Positions 18,085-25,062 are shown, numbered from the stretch's first letter. The stretch is 53,461 nt of DNA from Fidelibacterota bacterium (GCA_018649625.1 JABIHN010000039.1:1-53461); one strand, 5' to 3'. Notes: generated from the letters alone by a model not told the origin. Made by a program: numbers and translations.

Positions 18085-19251
18085 TTATTCAATCCAATCA
18101 GAAATAACGTTTTGAACACCATCCGTTACTTGAACCAAAATTACAGATTCAGTTCCAGCATGATCGTTTTGGTTATATGTAATAGGTGGAAATGCTCCGC
18201 CATCCCAATTCTTAAAAGTTTCTAAAGCATTTACAAGACGTGTACGAGTTGGGAACTTTCCGGTACGCTCTAATCCTTCAACTAAGACTTGTGCAGTAAT
18301 AAACCCATAAAAATGATACATTCCTTTCATTTTAGCCGGAATACCTGCCTTTTCACACAATTCATTATAAAGTAATGCTGAAGGTGCATCTGAATTCCAT
18401 AAACTTGCAAAATTAACAGAAGTAAATCCTTCGCCAGCAGAACCTGCTGCTAGAGATATCCGATGATCCATAGTTGGACTTGTACCATAAAAATTAGGAG
18501 CGTATCCCATTGCAACGGCTGTTTTCATCACAATGATTGGTTCCTTCACAATACCAGCAATAATAACATCAGTTACTCCACCTTTCATAAGATTTGCAAC
18601 TTGACCAGCAAAATCAGTTGCTCCTCGTTGGTAGGCTTCCCTTTGAACAGAAATACCTGCTTTTTCTTCTGCTATAGCTGTCCCTTTTAAAACATTTTCA
18701 CCATAATCATCATCTTGGTAGATTATACCAATCTTTGCATTTGCATTTTTTGACAGAATATTATCTACTAAAATTCTAGTTTGTTTATCATATCCTGTAT
18801 CTGTATGAAAAATTAAATCAGCAGCTTGGCGTGACATATCTGACATAGATCCCGATTGAGTAGCTGGAGCAATCAAAGGGACGCCTGATTCAGCTAAAAT
18901 GGGACGTAATGCTTCACAAGGCGAAGTACCAATAACATGATAAAGACAAAATACTTGATCTTTTTCAATCAATTTTTTTGCCGCAGCAACTGCTTTTTGT
19001 GGATTATAACTATGGTCTTCAACAATCATTTTTATTTGACGACCATGAACGCCACCGTTCTCATTAACATAATCAAAATATAAATTTGATCCCGAAGGTA
19101 ACAGTGCGCCGAGTTCTTTCATCGGGCCACTCAAATCTTGAATATTCCCAATTAAAATCGTGTCTTCTGTAATTCCAGGCGACGATGTACCTTTACCGCA
19201 CCCATTTACCAATAGTCCTATTACAATAAAAATTCCTATTATTTTTTTCAT
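18085..19251 (-). CDS. livK: LIV-type ABC transporter substrate-binding lipoprotein
   Basis: 388 residues. A lipoprotein signal ends LLVNGC at about residue 18. The mature part is a type-1 periplasmic binding fold: ILIGNIQDLSGPMKELG, then AVAAAKKLIEKDQVF, IGIIYQDDDYGEN and GTSPTMDHRIS. A strong Shine-Dalgarno (AAAGGAGA) precedes the ATG. The binding pocket cannot be assigned; members bind branched-chain amino acids, urea, aromatic acids or other carboxylates. The coupled acyl-CoA synthetase argues for an organic acid rather than leucine. Confidence 0.88.
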   Translation of the reverse strand: MKKIIGIFIVIGLLVNGCGKGTSSPGITEDTILIGNIQDLSGPMKELGALLPSGSNLYFDYVNENGGVHGRQIKMIVEDHSYNPQKAVAAAKKLIEKDQVFCLYHVIGTSPCEALRPILAESGVPLIAPATQSGSMSDMSRQAADLIFHTDTGYDKQTRILVDNILSKNANAKIGIIYQDDDYGENVLKGTAIAEEKAGISVQREAYQRGATDFAGQVANLMKGGVTDVIIAGIVKEPIIVMKTAVAMGYAPNFYGTSPTMDHRISLAAGSAGEGFTSVNFASLWNSDAPSALLYNELCEKAGIPAKMKGMYHFYGFITAQVLVEGLERTGKFPTRTRLVNALETFKNWDGGAFPPITYNQNDHAGTESVILVQVTDGVQNVISDWIE

Positions 19252-19289
19252 TGTTGTCTCCTTTTTGTTATTGATCCCTTATTCGTTAT

Positions 19290-20321
19290 TTAAATAAGCC
19301 TTTTCTTTGGATTAAATGGAAATAGCTTCCAATATATTTTCATTTTCAACCACATTCCATACAATCCTGTGGGGTGAAATATAATAAATAAAAACATGAT
19401 TAATCCGAATAGAAGTGATTGAATATCTCCACTTTCAATATTAAACATTCCTTGAATAACTTCTTTTAATTGTGGTACAAAAAGAAAGTCCAATAGCACA
19501 ATGAATAGTGTGCCCAAGACTGCACCATAAATTGAACTTGCACCACCAACTAATACCATGATAATAAAATATATTGATAATAAAATATCAAAGTGATCTG
19601 TAGAAATAAAATGGCTTGTGTGAGCAAATAGTACACCAGCAACTCCAGCAAATAAACCAGATATAAAAAAGACTAACATTTTATATTTTGCTAAATGAAC
19701 ACCTGTTGCTTCCGCAGCTTGTTCAGAATCACGAATTGCCATTAATGCTCTTCCAATTTTGGATTTACCAATTCGCCGTCCAGCAATAACAGCAATAATT
19801 GCACAAGTAAAAATGAGATAATAATTATCCCAATCAGAATTAAAAGAGAATCCCAATATTACTGGGTGAGAGACCTCTAATCCACCAGCACCCTGAGTCC
19901 AAACTCTGAATGCAATAATGAGTCGTTTTACGATAAAGCCAAACCCCATGGTTGTAAGTCCCAAATACATTCCTGTAATTCGTAAAGCTGGAAATCCAAT
20001 TAATAATCCAAAAAGTCCAACAATCAATGGCGAAATAAAGAGTGAAAGAATAAAAGGGATGCCCACCTGATCAACCAATATAGCTGATGTATATGCGCCA
20101 ATAGCTAGAAAAGCTGAATGGCCTAGAGAAATCAGGCCTGTATATCCACTTAATAAATCAAGTCCAACAGTTAAAATGATATAAATACCCGCCATATTTA
20201 ATACAAATAAATAATACTTATAACTAAAAGTCATTCCTTTTAACATAAATGGTAATAAAAAGATGGCCACAATTAGCACTGGAATCCAAGTCAGGCTCAC
20301 ATCTTCATAACGCCGTTTCAT
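19290..20321 (-). CDS. livM: LIV-type ABC transporter permease, LivM-like
   Basis: 343 residues, about 9-10 transmembrane helices. The LivM core is clear: GLDLLSGYTGLISLGHSAFLA near the start, ALRITGMYLGLTTMGFGF, GRALMAIRDSEQAAEATGV (the ABC-coupling loop), and ILVGGASSIYGAVLGTLF-like residues near the C-terminus. It begins within the livH stop (TAATG) and forms the inner-membrane channel with LivH. Confidence 0.92.
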   Translation of the reverse strand: MKRRYEDVSLTWIPVLIVAIFLLPFMLKGMTFSYKYYLFVLNMAGIYIILTVGLDLLSGYTGLISLGHSAFLAIGAYTSAILVDQVGIPFILSLFISPLIVGLFGLLIGFPALRITGMYLGLTTMGFGFIVKRLIIAFRVWTQGAGGLEVSHPVILGFSFNSDWDNYYLIFTCAIIAVIAGRRIGKSKIGRALMAIRDSEQAAEATGVHLAKYKMLVFFISGLFAGVAGVLFAHTSHFISTDHFDILLSIYFIIMVLVGGASSIYGAVLGTLFIVLLDFLFVPQLKEVIQGMFNIESGDIQSLLFGLIMFLFIIFHPTGLYGMWLKMKIYWKLFPFNPKKRLI

Positions 20322-21250
20322 TAAACTTTTTTCACTTTGGCTTCACCAAATAATCCATCTGGTTTAACCATCAAAACTGCAATTAATACAATCCAAACAA
20401 TAATATCATTCATTTCCTTAATCCACTCAAAATGAAATGATAATGTTCCCATACTAATAGTTTCAATCACCCCCATAATGATTCCACCTGCTATTGCTCC
20501 TGTGATAGATCCAAACCCACCTAAAACTGCCGCAGGAAATGCCTTTAATCCCAAAAATCCCATAGATGTATCGAGTAATGACATTCTCGGCGCAAGGAGA
20601 ATTCCACTGATGGTTGCTACAATGGCCGAAAAAATCCAGACTAACCCGTAAACACGCTTTACGGGAATACCCATTAACTGCGCTGCTACAGAATCCTCTG
20701 ATGTGGCCTGCATGGCAACACCCCACTTCGTTTGATTGAAAAAATAATAAAATAATATAACCAAAATAATTGCACTAAAAATAATAGATAAATCCAATAC
20801 TGATATAACAATTCCGCCAACAGATAATATTTTATTCCCAAATGGAGAATAGGGAACTAAGCTCAAAGGTCCTGCAATCATTCCCACAAGAGCACGGAGA
20901 ATTATCGATAAACTAATTGTTGCCATAATTACTGAAAAAATAGGTTCATCTTTTAAAGGTCGATTAATTACCCAATCCAATATCCATCCAAATGCCACGG
21001 CAAAAATGATACTAGATCCAAAGGCTAATAAGTAAATACCAATTGTAGGTTCACCCTGATTCGATAAAAAAGTGGTTACAAAGAAAAAATTAACATAAGC
21101 ACCTACCATCATTAATTCACCTTGTGCAAAGTTCACAACTTCTGTGGCTTTAATGATGAGTGTGAAACCTAAAGCAATAAGTGCATAAATACAGCCCAGG
21201 GCAATCCCACTAACCGTTTCTTGTAATAATCCTGTTAATAGTTCTGTCAT
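20321..21250 (-). CDS. livH: LIV-type ABC transporter permease, LivH-like
   Basis: 309 residues, about 8 transmembrane helices. Typical LivH stretches are GCIYALIALGFTLIIKATEVV, VVNFAQGELMMVGAY, AMQATSEDSVAAQLMGIPV (coupling loop) and LGGFGSITGAIAGG. It is the first gene of the importer operon (livH, livM, livK, livG, livF, fadD). The 226-nt gap upstream to 21476 holds its promoter region but no element I can identify with confidence. Confidence 0.92.
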   Translation of the reverse strand: MTELLTGLLQETVSGIALGCIYALIALGFTLIIKATEVVNFAQGELMMVGAYVNFFFVTTFLSNQGEPTIGIYLLAFGSSIIFAVAFGWILDWVINRPLKDEPIFSVIMATISLSIILRALVGMIAGPLSLVPYSPFGNKILSVGGIVISVLDLSIIFSAIILVILFYYFFNQTKWGVAMQATSEDSVAAQLMGIPVKRVYGLVWIFSAIVATISGILLAPRMSLLDTSMGFLGLKAFPAAVLGGFGSITGAIAGGIIMGVIETISMGTLSFHFEWIKEMNDIIVWIVLIAVLMVKPDGLFGEAKVKKV

Positions 21251-21476
21251 ATAATTATAAAAGGTTAAATAAAATAGGTTTTATAAAATGGTTATAATAT
21301 AAACTCTTTTGTAACACTTAATAAATTACTGCAAAAACATAAAATATACGTTATTAATAATAGAAATATTTTGGCATAGATAACACCAAAAAATCAACTT
21401 ATCAATTTACTTTTATATAAAAAAACAATTTAATTCTACCAAACAAAACTATATTGTTAATGAAATTGAATAACGG

Positions 21477-21866
21477 TTAATAAAGTTTTTTTATCTGAAC
21501 TAATGGACCTGGGCAAGTTTTTTCATGACAAACTTGACAAGTATTAACCACAGTTTGAAAAGTTTCTAAACTCGGATTATTATCAAAATACTTAGCGTTA
21601 TTAATTAATACATCCGCCATGGGCGCAAACCAATCTGATTTAAAACTTGTATCTGTAAATTTATTATGATTAAATGATGTAAACCTTAGCGGGATAATTT
21701 CAGATTGATTTAAAGATAATTTTGTTTTGATCATCGCATCTGTCATATTTCGCATAGCAACAGCCATTTCACTCCGCTCATTTGGAAATCGTTTTGGATC
21801 TTGATTTCCACAAGAGATAATTGCTATTAAATAGAAGAAGAAAAAACAGTTTCTAACATAATTCAT
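21477..21866 (-). CDS. Small CxxCH lipoprotein (cytochrome c'/c556-like)
   Basis: 129 residues. A hydrophobic N-terminus ends in AIISC, a lipobox, so the protein is exported and lipid-anchored. The middle is helical, and one heme-binding motif CQVCH sits close to the C-terminus, as in the four-helix cytochrome c'/c556 group. After it comes EKTCPGPLVQ. A single-heme periplasmic electron carrier or sensor is likely. Its start overlaps the DUF4920 stop by 4 nt (ATGA), placing it last in the ECF/redox operon chain. The family assignment is tentative. Confidence 0.7.
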   Translation of the reverse strand: MNYVRNCFFFFYLIAIISCGNQDPKRFPNERSEMAVAMRNMTDAMIKTKLSLNQSEIIPLRFTSFNHNKFTDTSFKSDWFAPMADVLINNAKYFDNNPSLETFQTVVNTCQVCHEKTCPGPLVQIKKLY

Positions 21867-22321
21867 TTTTTTATCAAGACACCATCAGCAATAAAATTGA
21901 GAGAAAAGATTGGTTCCTTAATCTTATTAATTTCATCCTGAGATTTACCGGCATCTTCGGCATAATGGCGTAAAACATCAACCGTTAAAGTATCCATAAA
22001 TGCATTGCCTTTAAAAATTACTTCTTTGTTTTCTTGACTCGTTTTTGGTACAAAATAACTGTAATCCTTAAATCTAACTAAAAGAGTATCGCCGCCATCC
22101 ATTTTCACCTTCATCCAGCAACCTTTTTTTGAACAAGTTTCAACAATCTCCCCATTTAAAGAAATTCCTTTTCCAGATTCTGAATTCAACTGTATTTCAC
22201 TCAATACAGATAAATAGCTATGAGATATGTCAGATGAAATTTTTTCACCAAAAGCATCATAGGAATTTCCACCGCAAGAGATCAACAAGAGTAGAGATAT
22301 TATTGCATAATTAAATTTCAT
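21863..22321 (-). CDS. DUF4920 lipoprotein
   Basis: 152 residues from ATG 22321, which has AAGGA six nt upstream; an in-frame TTG at 22327 is less likely. The signal peptide ends LLISC (lipobox). The domain has the DUF4920 hallmark ETCSKKGCWMKV, whose two Cys may be redox-active or metal-binding, followed by LLVRFKDYSYFVP and VIFKGNAF. The function of the family is unknown; members are periplasmic or outer-membrane-facing in Bacteroidetes and relatives. It lies 52 nt after fmdB and overlaps the cytochrome-like gene. Confidence 0.82.
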   Translation of the reverse strand: MKFNYAIISLLLLISCGGNSYDAFGEKISSDISHSYLSVLSEIQLNSESGKGISLNGEIVETCSKKGCWMKVKMDGGDTLLVRFKDYSYFVPKTSQENKEVIFKGNAFMDTLTVDVLRHYAEDAGKSQDEINKIKEPIFSLNFIADGVLIKK

Positions 22322-22341
22322 AAACAATCCTTTTTTATATT

Positions 22342-22373
22342 GTTATTTTTCTGCAACTGCAGTTTTAACTTGC
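22342..22373 (-). promoter_or_regulatory. Stem-loop directly after the fmdB UGA (possible SECIS-like element)
   Basis: After the fmdB UGA the minus strand reads GCAA, lower stem GUUA, AAA, upper stem CUGC, loop AGUU, GCAG, AAAAA, UAAC. It has a lower and upper stem, an internal loop, and an apical G 17 nt after the UGA. The geometry mirrors the hairpin after the UGA in the preceding gene. A weak terminator is an alternative, since A/U-rich sequence follows. Confidence 0.35.
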
Positions 22374-22580
22374 TCACGAAAACCCTGAAGGAGCAGCACA
22401 ATTAGATGGACTTGCTTTTGCATTTCCATTGGTGGAAATTGAAGGTGCGCTTAGCATTCGCTTTGATTTATTATTTTTACAATTCGGGCATTTTATTTCA
22501 GCATCTAAGACTTGATGTGATGACACCAATTCTTCAAATGTTGCATCACAGATTTGGCAATGATAGTCGAACATTGGCAT
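22374..22580 (-). CDS. FmdB-family zinc-ribbon protein
   Basis: 68 residues. The FmdB zinc ribbon is complete: MPMFDYHCQICDATFEEL, then IKCPNCKNNKSKRMLSAPS, giving two CxxC pairs for one zinc. The tail is Ser/Ala/Asn-rich (SPSNCAAPSGFS), as is usual. FmdB proteins are small putative regulators of unknown mechanism. The gene ends in UGA; if this were read as selenocysteine the protein would gain three residues (Sec-Ala-Ser) before UAA. It starts 5 nt after the end of the UGA-containing small ORF. Confidence 0.85.
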   Translation of the reverse strand: MPMFDYHCQICDATFEELVSSHQVLDAEIKCPNCKNNKSKRMLSAPSISTNGNAKASPSNCAAPSGFS

Positions 22581-22585
22581 AAGAT

Positions 22586-22750
22586 TTACTCTTCTTCCTT
22601 AATTTCTATTGATTCTAGTTTCTCTTGATTCTTTTCCTCAGACTGAGGATAGGGAACCTGTCATGTCGGAATCCCCATTTTAGGAAGAATAATTCGATTT
22701 ATTAAAAACCAGGCAGCAATGATAATTATAGTTAATAGATAATCACTCAT
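22586..22750 (-). CDS. 54-residue single-helix membrane protein with in-frame UGA; candidate selenoprotein
   Basis: Standard decoding gives a 29-residue peptide (MSDYLLTIIIIAAWFLINRI … PKMGIPT) ending at UGA 22663-22661. The same frame then continues 24 codons (QVPYPQSEEKNQEKL … EEE) to UAA at 22588-22586. Start support: ATGA overlap with the DUF302 stop, like neighbouring junctions. End support: the UAA lies 5 nt before the fmdB ATG, so the extended frame fills the gap exactly. The product would have one N-terminal transmembrane helix and an acidic cytoplasmic tail, with position 30 just outside the helix. A SECIS-like stem-loop directly follows the UGA. Alternatives: a genuine 29-residue protein, a nonsense mutation, or a TGT/TGC misread. 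I do not recognise the family. Confidence 0.65.
22627..22658 (-). promoter_or_regulatory. Putative bacterial SECIS stem-loop
   Basis: Starting 3 nt after the UGA, the minus strand forms lower stem GGUUC/GAAUC, an internal loop CCUA/AAA, and upper stem UCCUCA/UGAGGA closing on GUC (or CCUC/GAGG closing on AGUCU). The apical G is 18 nt after the UGA. The E. coli fdhF SECIS has a comparable upper stem with a GGUCU loop at similar distance. Assigned by eye; SelB binding is untested. Confidence 0.5.
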
Positions 22751-23133
22751 ACCGCATCGATAGCTGTTTTCAGCCAACTATTAACTTGATTTGCCAATTC
22801 ATCCAAATCATCTCTACCAGTCACTGATAACATTTCTTTAGCATTAATTGCCGAAAGTGTTGTCGATTTATCATCATTCTCCCACAATGTCACATTGCAA
22901 GGTAGTAATAATCCAATTTCTAATTCTTCTGATAATGCACGATATGCAGTAGGAGGATGGCAAGCGCCTAAAATTTTATATCGACGAAAATCTTCATTTA
23001 ATTTTTCCTTAAACGCCTCATTTACGTTTATCTCTGTTAAAACACCAAATCCTTGTTCTTTTAAAGTTTCTCTTACTCTAGAATCCACTTCATCGAAGGG
23101 GATATCTAATCTACGTTGATACCCATATTTCAT
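22747..23133 (-). CDS. DUF302 protein
   Basis: 128 residues. The DUF302 pattern is clear: YGYQRRLDIPFDEVDSRVRE, QGFGVLTEINV, YKILGACHPPTAYRAL, then IGLLLPCNVTLWE, with the conserved C-x-P and P-C-N blocks. No signal peptide is visible, so a cytoplasmic place is likely. DUF302 is of unknown function and often sits beside rhodaneses and sulfur or redox genes, as here. Both ends are ATGA overlaps (DUF6132 upstream, UGA-containing ORF downstream). Confidence 0.88.
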   Translation of the reverse strand: MKYGYQRRLDIPFDEVDSRVRETLKEQGFGVLTEINVNEAFKEKLNEDFRRYKILGACHPPTAYRALSEELEIGLLLPCNVTLWENDDKSTTLSAINAKEMLSVTGRDDLDELANQVNSWLKTAIDAV

Positions 23134-23309
23134 TTAACACTCCTATTTTGTTTTGTTGGCCATGCGAGAATTACTCCCATCATTGCACCGTATAATGTAC
23201 TATTAATAGGTGAACCTGTTATTCCACATCCTTGATTGCACCCAATGAATTTGTAATATAAAAACCCTAATATTCCACCTGCCAATACTTTCGCAATTCT
23301 AATAATCAT
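23130..23309 (-). CDS. DUF6132-like small membrane protein
   Basis: 59 residues. It has a Gly-rich hydrophobic helix (VLAGGILGFLYYKFIG), then CNQGCGITGSPINSTLYGAMMG, which matches the DUF6132 pattern of CxxGxC followed by a Ser/Pro/Asn turn and YGAxxG. Two Cys face one side of the membrane next to the helix. It sits between the rhodanese and DUF302 with 4-nt overlaps on both sides, so co-translation is near certain. A membrane thiol or sulfur-handling role is inferred only from context. Confidence 0.82.
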   Translation of the reverse strand: MIIRIAKVLAGGILGFLYYKFIGCNQGCGITGSPINSTLYGAMMGVILAWPTKQNRSVK

Positions 23310-23689
23310 TTTTTATGTACCGGCCCCTTCCACTGATTCATTCCACCTAACAAATTTATCGCATCAAATCCTGCATTATTTAATAAGGTAGTTGCTTTTC
23401 CTGAACGATTACCACTCCGACAATAAAGGATAATTGTTTTATCTTTATATTTTTCAATTTCATTTAATCTTGATGCTAATTCATGTACTGGAATCAAGTC
23501 TGTATTTGGAATTCTAATTGCATTATGCTCTTTTTGAGTTCTTACATCGAGAAACACATAGTTTGAATTTGAAATTAATTTTACACCTTCACCTGAAGTA
23601 ATTGCAGGAACGCCAGCTTTATCTTTCGTTTGATTCCAAGCAACAAACCCTAAAATTATTGCTACAACACCTATGGAAAATAATTTCAT
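23306..23689 (-). CDS. Membrane-anchored rhodanese-domain sulfurtransferase
   Basis: 127 residues. One N-terminal helix (FSIGVVAIILGFVAW) is followed by a single rhodanese domain: YVFLDVRTQKEHNAIRIPN, then the active-site loop YCRSGNRSGKA with the persulfide-forming Cys, and FDAINLLGGMNQW. The domain should face the periplasm. It has a Shine-Dalgarno-like AAGAGG just after the anti-sigma gene. Rhodaneses transfer sulfane sulfur to thiols or cyanide; next to thioredoxin it suggests a thiol/persulfide relay. Confidence 0.92.
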   Translation of the reverse strand: MKLFSIGVVAIILGFVAWNQTKDKAGVPAITSGEGVKLISNSNYVFLDVRTQKEHNAIRIPNTDLIPVHELASRLNEIEKYKDKTIILYCRSGNRSGKATTLLNNAGFDAINLLGGMNQWKGPVHKK

Positions 23690-23690
23690 T

Positions 23691-23936
23691 CTACCTCTTA
23701 ATTTTTAATGATTTATAAAGTCGAAATTCAACTTCTGACGGAAGTTCTTTAACTTGATTCACTTTTTTCATGAGTTGAATTGTTTGTTTTACGCTATTGA
23801 TATAAATATAACAATCTGGGCAGCCATTCATATGATCTGCTACCTCATCTAAAATAGTTTTATCACTATTTTCACCCAAATATTCATGGACTAATTTAAT
23901 GATTCTATCTGAATCTTTATGGTGTGTTTTACTCAT
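23691..23936 (-). CDS. Zinc-finger anti-sigma factor (zf-HC2 type)
   Basis: 81 residues from ATG 23936, which overlaps the sigma-factor stop as ATGA; a TTG at 23954 is not needed. The HMNGCPDCY motif is the H-x3-C-x2-C zinc site of ZAS/zf-HC2 anti-sigma domains, which can release their sigma factor on thiol oxidation. There is no transmembrane helix, so it is a soluble, RsrA/ChrR-like protein. Position right after the ECF sigma gene supports the pairing. The redox-sensing role is inferred from family knowledge and operon content. Confidence 0.85.
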   Translation of the reverse strand: MSKTHHKDSDRIIKLVHEYLGENSDKTILDEVADHMNGCPDCYIYINSVKQTIQLMKKVNQVKELPSEVEFRLYKSLKIKR

Positions 23937-24520
23937 GAAACAGCTTCCACACAATGAAGGTTTGTTGCCAATTTATCTCGGATAAAAAGACGTGCGCGCA
24001 TTAACCTTACTTTTACATTTGATTTCGAAATTCCCAAAGATTTAGCTGCAGACTCCACTGAATATCCTTCTAAATCACGAAGGATAAATACCAATCTAAA
24101 ATGAGTCGGTAATTCTGCTAGCGAGCGTTCTAAACAAGCCTTGATTGATTCATCTTTCCATCGCTTTTCAAGATCGGTCGGCCAAGATTTAATCTGACTT
24201 CCCTTCAAAGGTTCATAGTCTAAGGCATCAAGTTCTAAGGTGTTACCTAACTTTTTATTTTCACGAATTTTACCTAAAGCAACGTTTGTAGCAACACGAT
24301 AAAGCCAAGTTGAAAGAGAAGATTTCCCCTCAAATGATTGGATTTTTTTTATCATAATTAGAAATGTTTCTTGAAGGACATCTTCTGCTTCTGCTTTATT
24401 TTGTAGAATTTTTAATCCAGTGTTATAAACATTTGTACTATGCTCATGAATCAAATTACTTAATGCTGACTGATCACCTTCTTTTGCTTTCTCAATCAAG
24501 GCTTTTTCATTTATTTCCAA
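23933..24520 (-). CDS. ECF sigma factor (sigma-70 family, RpoE-like)
   Basis: 195 residues. Region 2 is seen in NKAEAEDVLQETFLIMIKKI and STWLYRVATNVALG, and region 4 in LPTHFRLVFILRDLEGYSVE followed by AKSLGISKSNVKVRLMRARL, the HTH that reads the -35 box. The start is TTG at 24520 with AGGA six nt upstream, 3 nt after the thioredoxin stop. It is followed by the zinc anti-sigma factor, the usual ECF pair. A matching promoter-like sequence precedes the first gene of this operon, suggesting autoregulation. Confidence 0.93.
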   Translation of the reverse strand: MEINEKALIEKAKEGDQSALSNLIHEHSTNVYNTGLKILQNKAEAEDVLQETFLIMIKKIQSFEGKSSLSTWLYRVATNVALGKIRENKKLGNTLELDALDYEPLKGSQIKSWPTDLEKRWKDESIKACLERSLAELPTHFRLVFILRDLEGYSVESAAKSLGISKSNVKVRLMRARLFIRDKLATNLHCVEAVS

Positions 24521-24523
24521 AGA

Positions 24524-24853
24524 TTATCCTGAAATATAATAATTTAGTTTTGCTTCTAATTGGTGCTTAGGTGCCAAACCTACAATTCTATCAACTTCTT
24601 TCCCATCTTTGTATAATATTAAAGTTGGTATTCCTGAAACACCTAATTCTGCAGGTTTTTGGTTTTCATCAGCATTCAATTTTCCGATTTTAGCTTTTCC
24701 TGAATACTCAGTCGCTAACTCTTCAATTACTGGACCAATCACTTTACAAGGTCCACACCACGGTGCCCATACATCTACAAGGGTAATTCCTTCATGTTGA
24801 CTTACTTCTTCTTTCCAATTGTTATCATTAAATGTTGTTATATTATTATTCAT
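24524..24853 (-). CDS. trxA: Thioredoxin
   Basis: 109 residues, normal size. The active site is in VDVWAPWCGPCKVIGPVIEE (WCGPC), and GVSGIPTLILYKDGKEV carries the conserved cis-Pro. A cytoplasmic dithiol reductant. As the first gene of the sigma/anti-sigma/rhodanese operon it could both supply electrons and reset a thiol-based anti-sigma switch; that is inference. A Shine-Dalgarno-like AAGGA lies upstream. Confidence 0.95.
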   Translation of the reverse strand: MNNNITTFNDNNWKEEVSQHEGITLVDVWAPWCGPCKVIGPVIEELATEYSGKAKIGKLNADENQKPAELGVSGIPTLILYKDGKEVDRIVGLAPKHQLEAKLNYYISG

Positions 24854-24873
24854 TTTATTAATTCCTTTTCTCT

Positions 24874-24901
24874 TTAGATGAGAAAAATAAAAATAAGTTA
24901 C
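24874..24901 (-). promoter_or_regulatory. Putative ECF-type promoter of the trxA operon
   Basis: On the minus strand GTAACTT (24901-24895) and TCTAA (24878-24874) are spaced by 16 nt, and -10 to ATG is about 20 nt. AACTT-N16-TCTAA resembles promoters of RpoE-type ECF factors (GGAACTT … TCTGA). Because the operon encodes an ECF sigma factor, autoregulation is plausible. Assigned by eye from one site. Confidence 0.45.
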
Positions 24902-24923
24902 ACTTTTTTATCCTGGATTATTC

Positions 24924-25062
24924 GCCACAAAATACACAAAAAACACAAAAGGCTGATAACAAAGGAGATACAATGAATGATGTATCCATACTTTGTAATT
25001 TTATTTTTGTCAACATTTTATCTTTTTTCTTCGTGAAACTTGGCGACCTTCGTGACTGATGA
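24924..25062. repeat. CACAAA-rich / CTTCGTG-type repeat-like intergenic sequence
   Basis: TTCGCCACAAAATACACAAA and following CACAAAA units occupy 24921-24950, and CTTCGTGAAACTTGGCGACC then CTTCGTGACT lie at 25029-25058 in roughly opposite sense. Such CACAAAG/CTTTGTG-type degenerate units are widespread intergenic repeats in many bacteria. No gene is supported here. Confidence 0.4.

Noticed and set aside
22586-22750. Simple frameshift or sequencing error making the UGA
   Set aside because: No frameshift is needed: start, frame and end agree with both neighbours. A point error at the UGA stays possible but does not explain the SECIS-like hairpin.
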